Assembly: GCA_041690255.1 (NCBI GenBank)
Contig: JAWLHU010000006.1
Location: forward strand, 124,001-188,000
DNA from: JAWLHU01 sp041690255
GTDB taxonomy: Bacteria > Bacillota > Sulfobacillia > Symbiobacteriales > Symbiobacteriaceae
DNA: 64,000 nucleotides
Direction: 5' to 3'
Position 1 is the first letter of the stretch; each line of letters begins with the position of its first letter. The notes under the pieces were generated by a model that did no database searches, had not been told where the DNA came from, and saw only the letters and a list, made by a program, of their open reading frames with translations. This document shows positions 59,207-64,000 of the stretch, one piece after another. Both the position numbers and the translations under genes were made by a program.

Positions 59207-61487
59207 ACCGCTCCCTCCATTCCGCCAGGACTTGGGCCACCGTTGAATCGGCCTCCCGGAGGAGCGCCTGGTCCGTCTCCGCCAGCTTGAGTGCCTGCCG
59301 GGCCTCACCGGTCCCGATCCCGAGCACGCTGGCCAGGGCCTCGCTCAGGTAGGCCCGCTCGGCCGGGCTCAGGCTGCCCAGGGTCCGGCGCAGGGTGGGA
59401 AGCAGCGGGACCAGCTGCTCGATCTCCAGCTCCAGGAGGAAGTCGGTGACGGCCCCGATCAGCGGCCGGTTTCGGACCAGGGTCCCCCGGTGCAGCGCGA
59501 AGAGACCGGCGACAAGCTTGGCGTTCTCGGCCGCCTCGGCGGCGGTGGAGAGCCAGTAGCGGAGCCGGGCCGACAGCTCCTCGAGGGTGAGGCGCCCGCC
59601 CAACTGTAGCAGGACAAGGCAGAGCCCCCGCAGGGACGGGTGGCTCTGCTCCATGGTGGCCACCGTCTCCACGGCCGACCAGAAGGGCTCCGGGTCGGCG
59701 ATTACCGGACTGGTTCGGCCGACCAGCTCGTAGAGCGGGGTGAGGGTCTGCCGGACCTCTTCCGCGGCGTCATCGCCGCCCAGGGCAGCGGCGGGCAGGT
59801 GGAGGGAGGCCCGCAGGAAGAGGCGGCCGGCCAGGTCGGTCAGCTCGGCCACCGGCAGGCGCCGGGCCGAGCCGTAGGAGAGGAGGCCGTCCAGGTGGTA
59901 GACGGCCCGGGCCAGGGCCGGGAAGGAGTCGCTGTCCGCCGCCAGCGCCTCACAGCGCTCCAGGGCCTGGCCGAATCGGTCGGTCAGCTCACAGAGGGCC
60001 AGCGAGAGGAGCACGCCGGTCCCGCTGTCGATCCGGTCGGCTTCGTCCAGCCGCTTCTGGAGGATGCGCAGGCCTGACTCGGCCAGCGTCGAGCCCCACG
60101 CGGTCCGCTCCACCAGGGCTGCGTCGGTGGCGGGGGACCACTGGATCTGCCACTTCTCCCGCACCCGGCTGAGCTGCGCCAGCGGGTCGCTGGCGGCCAG
60201 CTTGTGGCTCCCGCCGATCCCGCCCTCCAACTGGGTGCCGTAGGGAATCTCCAGCAGGGCGAGCCGGTGGAGGAAGGTCGACTGAGCCGCCTCCTTCGGA
60301 ACGCTGGCAATATGGAGCAGCACCTGACGGGGAGCGTCCAGGATCGGCAGGGAGAGCGACTGCGCCGTGGCATAGAACTCCGCCTGCAGCGGCGTCCGCC
60401 CCACGCGCTCTGTCACCCGCCCCACGGCGTCCCCGATCAGGATCTCCGTGAGGGCGGCCGCTACCGGCTCCGCCCGCCCCTGGCCGAAGCAGGCGATCGC
60501 TGCGTCCTGCAGTTCGTCCACACCGGGCCCTTGCTTGCCACGCATCTGGGACAGGGTGAGGGCGAGGGTGTGGGCGTCGATCACCTGGGCCAGGGAGGCG
60601 GTATGGCCCCGGGCTCGCAGGCGGCGGGCCAGGTTGGTCAGCGCCAGCCGGGTGGCCTGCTCGTAGTCGCCCGCCAGCTCCCAGACCTGCTGGTAGTACC
60701 AGGGCGCCCGGTTGCCCGGCCCGTAGCCCATCTGCTCGGCGAGGCGGGGGAAGGAGTAGGGAATCAGGGCCAGCTCAGCCGGGGGAATGTCAGCAAGCTC
60801 CTCGCAGGCGGCGCCGCCCTCGGCCTGGCCCCCCGTCCCCGCCCCGGCCCCGGCCTCGAAGGCCATCCGCACAGGTTCGGCGTGGGCGGCCCCGCAGACC
60901 AGCAGGATCTGCTCAGCGGGGACCCCATCTGCCACCAGCTTCAGGGCTGCACTGGCCATGTGCTGCTCCCGGACGGCGTCATGCGGGTCCGGGGCGAAGG
61001 AGCGGGCCTTGGCGCCGAAGTCGTGGAGCAACTCCCCATAAGCGGCGGGTGCGCCACGGCCCGCCGCCTGCTCAAAGGCGGCCTCCCAGAGCGATTCGAA
61101 GGAGTCAAAGTCAGCGGCCTCCGTCAGGGCGGCGATGAACTGACCGTAGTCCGACTCGACCGCCTGCGATTCCTCGCGATCCAGGGTAACGGCTGCAGGC
61201 AGGTCACAGAAGGCGAGCTTTGCCCCCACCGCCTGCCCCTCCTTCAGGGCCACGTACTCCGGCGAGTAGTCGCAGAAGGGGTAGTAGACCGCCCTGCCGG
61301 AGCCACTGCTCCGATAGGCGTAGAGTGCTACCGAGGGCTGTGTGGCAGCATCGAGCAGGAGTGGGATCAGGGGGGTTGCATCGCACGGGCCCTCCACCAG
61401 GACGGCTTTGGGGCGCATCTCCCGGATCAGCCGCTGCACCTGCATGGCCGCGGCCGGGGAGTGGTGTCGGACCGGAAAGATCAGCAT
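59193..61487 (-). CDS. DUF5682 family protein (YehM-like)
   Basis: 764 residues, cytoplasmic. The first ~230 residues look like a TraB/ChaN-like domain: MLIFPVRHHSPAAAMQVQRL, KAVLVEGPCDATPLIPLL and LLVCGAAHAEPVRM. It carries conserved His and Glu residues that could bind metal. The rest is helical (ARRLRARGHTASLAQVIDAH, LRRTLGSLSPAERAYLSEAL). The family is always seen with MoxR and VWA genes (family knowledge), and its role is unknown. ATG at 61487 is 3 bases after the MoxR stop. It is the largest complete protein of the operon. Confidence 0.87.
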   Translation of the reverse strand: MLIFPVRHHSPAAAMQVQRLIREMRPKAVLVEGPCDATPLIPLLLDAATQPSVALYAYRSSGSGRAVYYPFCDYSPEYVALKEGQAVGAKLAFCDLPAAVTLDREESQAVESDYGQFIAALTEAADFDSFESLWEAAFEQAAGRGAPAAYGELLHDFGAKARSFAPDPHDAVREQHMASAALKLVADGVPAEQILLVCGAAHAEPVRMAFEAGAGAGTGGQAEGGAACEELADIPPAELALIPYSFPRLAEQMGYGPGNRAPWYYQQVWELAGDYEQATRLALTNLARRLRARGHTASLAQVIDAHTLALTLSQMRGKQGPGVDELQDAAIACFGQGRAEPVAAALTEILIGDAVGRVTERVGRTPLQAEFYATAQSLSLPILDAPRQVLLHIASVPKEAAQSTFLHRLALLEIPYGTQLEGGIGGSHKLAASDPLAQLSRVREKWQIQWSPATDAALVERTAWGSTLAESGLRILQKRLDEADRIDSGTGVLLSLALCELTDRFGQALERCEALAADSDSFPALARAVYHLDGLLSYGSARRLPVAELTDLAGRLFLRASLHLPAAALGGDDAAEEVRQTLTPLYELVGRTSPVIADPEPFWSAVETVATMEQSHPSLRGLCLVLLQLGGRLTLEELSARLRYWLSTAAEAAENAKLVAGLFALHRGTLVRNRPLIGAVTDFLLELEIEQLVPLLPTLRRTLGSLSPAERAYLSEALASVLGIGTGEARQALKLAETDQALLREADSTVAQVLAEWRERYGIQ

Positions 61488-61490
61488 CGG

Positions 61491-62600
61491 CTACCCTCCC
61501 AGCACGTCCTTGCCGGCGGCGTAGAGCCGGGGCCAGAGCCCCTCTCTCCGGGTCCTGACCACCGTCTCGAGGTACTCCTGCAACACCGCCAGGTCGCTGC
61601 TGTTCTCCTTCGCGACCGTTCCCACAAGGCCGGAGACGCACTGTTCTACGCCGGTGCGGTCACCGCCGAAGAAGGAGGTCATGAGCGAGGCGTCGGAGAC
61701 CACCGAGATCAGCTCGGCGGTGGAGAGAATGGTGGATGGGCTCTTCACCTTCGCCTTGCCGTCAAGGGTCTGCCCCCGGCGCAGTTCGGCGAAGACCGAG
61801 GCCAGCAGGCGGATCACGTCGCGGTCGACCACCTGCGCCTCGCCGCCGCTCAGGTCGTTCAGGAGCTCGCCGGAACGCTGGGCGACGATCGCCGCCTCCT
61901 GCTCCACATCTGCCAGCACGGGGATCGTTACGAAGTTGAAGCGCCGCTTCAGGGCGGAGGACATTTCGTTGACGCCCCGGTCCCGGGTGTTGGCCGTGCC
62001 GATGATGGCGAAGCCACGCTGCGCCGGTACCACCTCATCCAGCTCGGGAATGGCGATCTGTTTCTCCGAGAGGATCGAGATCAGGGCGTCCTGCACCTCG
62101 GCGGCGGAGCGGGTCACCTCTTCGAAGCGGACGATCTTCCCCTGCTGCATACCCCGGAGGACCGGCGACTCGACCAGCGCCTTGCGGCTGGGCCCCTCGG
62201 CGATCAGCAGGGCGTAGTTCCAGGAGTACTTGATCTGCTCCTCCGTCGTCCCGGCGGTGCCCTGAATGATCAGCTGCGACGTACCGGAGATGGCCGCGGA
62301 GAGGTGCTCCGAGAGCCAGGACTTGGCCGTGCCCGGCTCGCCGGCCAGCAGGAGCGCCCGGTCGGAGGCCAGGGTGGCGATCGCCACCTGGACCAGCCGC
62401 CGGTCCCCGATGAACTTCGGGGCGATGCTGACCCGCTGCCCCTCGTAGGAGAGGGGCTCCTTGCTGCCGATGATGAAACTCTCGACCATGCGGGGCGACA
62501 GTTGCCAGCCCGGGGGCTTCGGCCAGCGGTCGTTGGCCTTCAGGGCGGCCAACTCCAGGGCGCAGCGGACCTCGGCGGGCTGGCGGATGACCTGGCTCAC
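61491..62600 (-). CDS. MoxR-type AAA+ ATPase (YehL-like)
   Basis: 369 residues. Walker A is GEPGTAKSWLS, Walker B is IVRFEEVTR, sensor 1 is GTANTRDRG and the arginine finger region is SSALKRRFNF. The overall fold is that of MoxR proteins, which act as chaperone-like ATPases with VWA partners. GTG at 62600 is chosen for GAGGAGG and forms a GTGA overlap with the stop of the DUF4132 gene. The reading frame goes on to 63104 but the extra part lies inside the DUF4132 gene. Confidence 0.93.
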   Translation of the reverse strand: MSQVIRQPAEVRCALELAALKANDRWPKPPGWQLSPRMVESFIIGSKEPLSYEGQRVSIAPKFIGDRRLVQVAIATLASDRALLLAGEPGTAKSWLSEHLSAAISGTSQLIIQGTAGTTEEQIKYSWNYALLIAEGPSRKALVESPVLRGMQQGKIVRFEEVTRSAAEVQDALISILSEKQIAIPELDEVVPAQRGFAIIGTANTRDRGVNEMSSALKRRFNFVTIPVLADVEQEAAIVAQRSGELLNDLSGGEAQVVDRDVIRLLASVFAELRRGQTLDGKAKVKSPSTILSTAELISVVSDASLMTSFFGGDRTGVEQCVSGLVGTVAKENSSDLAVLQEYLETVVRTRREGLWPRLYAAGKDVLGG

Positions 62601-64000
62601 TTGCGGCTCCTCCTCTCGGCTTGGAGCAGATGACAGACCCGGGCCATGATCGTGGCGGTATCCGGGTCGGGGGCTGGGTAGGGGAAGGGATCGGGCAGCT
62701 TCAGCTCCGGCAGGGCGACCGCTGCGCCGTCGGGCCCGGTGACACCGCCTGTGGCGAGGTGGATGCCGTACCCGCCCGCACGGGCGGCCTCGCCCTCTAC
62801 GGAGGCGCCCAGGGCGATGGCCAGCTCCTGTCGCATGGTCATGACGGCGGGCGATGGCGGCAGGGTGACCCGATCGGCGGCGGCGGCGTAGGTGGCCAGG
62901 TCGGCGTCCCGCAGGGCCTCGGACAGGAGCAGTGGGTCGATGGTGACAGGCGAGCCCCAGCCGCCCGGGCCGTAGAAGTGGAGCACCCCGATGGTCAGGA
63001 CCTCGGTCGCCTCCATGTAGGAGGCCCCGTCCGCATAGCCCAGCGAGACCTCGATCCTGCCGGGCAGGCGACGATAGAAGTCCGCCTCGTAGTCCGGGCG
63101 CCACCCTCTCCGCTTTAGTCGCTCCTTCAGCGCCCCATTCCTCACCTTTCGGCCCATCAACCAGCCGGGCTTCAGACCTTCACGCGGGTCGGGGGCCGGC
63201 GAGGGGTAGCGCTCGCGGAAGAGCTGCGGGAAGGGCTGGGCGATGCCGAGCTGCGCCAGGCGGGCCTGCCAGGCCTGGAGGTTCTCAAGCTGCAGCGGGT
63301 GGATCACCTGGAACCGTTCAACCAGATCGAGGTCGATGGGGGTGCCGTCCAGCCGGGCGAAATGGAGCAGCTCAACCGGTTCGGCCTCGCCGCTGATCCA
63401 GCAGCGCAGGAGCAGCCCCGGCAGCAGGGCCCGGCCGGCCGGGGTGGTCAGCACGGGGGCGAAGCTCTGCCGGTCCATCTCCTCGCCGAGGGCCATGGCC
63501 AGCTCCAGCCGGCGCTGGATCCGCTCCCACTGGTCCTTCAGTTGCTGATGCGCCTCGGTGATCTCGCTGTATGCCGCAGCCTGGCGGACGGCGGGGGGCA
63601 CTGACTTCAGCCGCTTGCCATCCTTGTGGACGATGATCGCCGCAGATTCGCTCGCGGCTAGATGAACCCTGTACTCCCCAATCGTCCAGGTTCGCTCCGC
63701 GCCGCCTGTCTCCTTCGCAAGCTGGGCCTCCATGGCCCACTCGAGCTGGGCGGTCTCGTCGAAGCCGGCGGTGACGGCCAGGGTGGAGAGCGCAGCCTCG
63801 ACCGTCCGCTGCTCACTGGCCTGCCGCTGGGCGCCGAACTGCTTCGCCTCCTTGGCGAAGCGGCGGAGGGCCAGGTAGCGCTGGAGGATATCGCCCTCGT
63901 CGGGCAGCAGGGCCAGGGCGATTACCGCCTTCTTCTGCCGCTTGAGGAAGCGGGCCTCCACATCGGCGGCGTTGCGGCCCAGGACGGCGTCCAGCAGGAA
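62597..64000 (-). CDS. DUF4132 family protein (YehI/MolR-like), 5' end outside window
   Basis: At least 467 residues are visible and the frame is open at the window edge; the family is usually ~800-1200 residues, so about half is missing. The C-terminal part contains QWERIQRRLELAMALGEEMD, FARLDGTPIDLDLVERFQVI, HPLQLENLQAWQARLAQLGI and FPQLFRERYPSPAPD, typical of DUF4132, and later LKERLKRRGWRPDYEADFYR. No enzymatic motif is clear. It is the first visible gene of the operon and shares a four-base overlap with the MoxR gene. Confidence 0.85.
   Translation of the reverse strand, partial: FLLDAVLGRNAADVEARFLKRQKKAVIALALLPDEGDILQRYLALRRFAKEAKQFGAQRQASEQRTVEAALSTLAVTAGFDETAQLEWAMEAQLAKETGGAERTWTIGEYRVHLAASESAAIIVHKDGKRLKSVPPAVRQAAAYSEITEAHQQLKDQWERIQRRLELAMALGEEMDRQSFAPVLTTPAGRALLPGLLLRCWISGEAEPVELLHFARLDGTPIDLDLVERFQVIHPLQLENLQAWQARLAQLGIAQPFPQLFRERYPSPAPDPREGLKPGWLMGRKVRNGALKERLKRRGWRPDYEADFYRRLPGRIEVSLGYADGASYMEATEVLTIGVLHFYGPGGWGSPVTIDPLLLSEALRDADLATYAAAADRVTLPPSPAVMTMRQELAIALGASVEGEAARAGGYGIHLATGGVTGPDGAAVALPELKLPDPFPYPAPDPDTATIMARVCHLLQAERRSRK

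Noticed and set aside
60204..62633. 809-residue open frame on the plus strand
   Set aside because: Antisense to DUF5682 and MoxR genes; no ribosome site and no motif.

Overview
The window is about 64 kb of high-GC DNA packed with genes on both strands. It looks like a chromosomal segment of a high-GC Firmicute, most plausibly a Symbiobacterium-like lineage; this is inferred from gene content, not from a search. Pointers to Firmicutes are the T-box leader in front of hisS, the SigI/RsgI pair, HemZ, a bacilliredoxin, a YwiC-like protein, the Rrf2-IscS-MnmA operon, a PASTA-type transpeptidase and strong GGAGG ribosome binding sites with many GTG/TTG starts. I see no phage, insertion sequence, CRISPR array or replication origin.

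Layout: (1) 1-5.6 kb: 3' part of an M3 peptidase, an intergenic repeat cluster, an ECF sigma factor fused to HEAT repeats with a membrane protein, and a DoxX protein. (2) 5.8-11.4 kb: Nudix hydrolase, dtd, MBL-fold hydrolase, autoregulated MarR regulator, hemZ, lipid kinase. (3) 11.4-15.6 kb: T-box leader with a His specifier, hisS, aspS and an acetyltransferase. (4) 15.6-29.5 kb: P450, Hsp20, a CBS-HEPN fusion, probable 6S RNA, trxA, aldolase, RNA methyltransferase, rarA, GH31 glucosidase, NTF2-like protein, and the two subunits of an NDP-forming acyl-CoA synthetase. (5) 29.6-34.5 kb: a signalling cluster (OmpR-type regulator, CheY-like receiver, hybrid kinase, Hpt protein). (6) 34.7-47 kb: YwiC-like protein, MFS transporter, NagZ-like GH3, bacilliredoxin, pentapeptide-repeat protein, UspA, PASTA transpeptidase, and an Rrf2-IscS-MnmA operon with an IscR-like operator. 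(7) 47-51.7 kb: a cell-surface block: a c-di-GMP-I riboswitch driving a secreted Asp/Ser-repeat protein, RsgI with a long Pro/Glu tail, SigI, and a DUF4097 protein. (8) 51.9-55.7 kb: PRC-barrel/zinc-ribbon/AI-2E-type transporter operon, then tRNA-Lys, tRNA-Thr, tRNA-Ile and rnpB. (9) 55.7-64 kb: a tightly overlapping six-gene operon (DUF4132, MoxR AAA+ ATPase, DUF5682, VWA protein, SWIM zinc-finger protein, unknown) that matches, from memory, the E. coli yehI/yehL/yehM/yehP/yehQ set.

The points I find most worth following are the last operon, the c-di-GMP riboswitch and its unusual target next to SigI/RsgI, the CBS-HEPN fusion with an intact R-x4-H motif, and the sigma-HEAT fusion. The stable RNA genes (6S, RNase P RNA, three tRNAs) were identified by eye from conserved sequence and base pairing and should be confirmed with covariance models.
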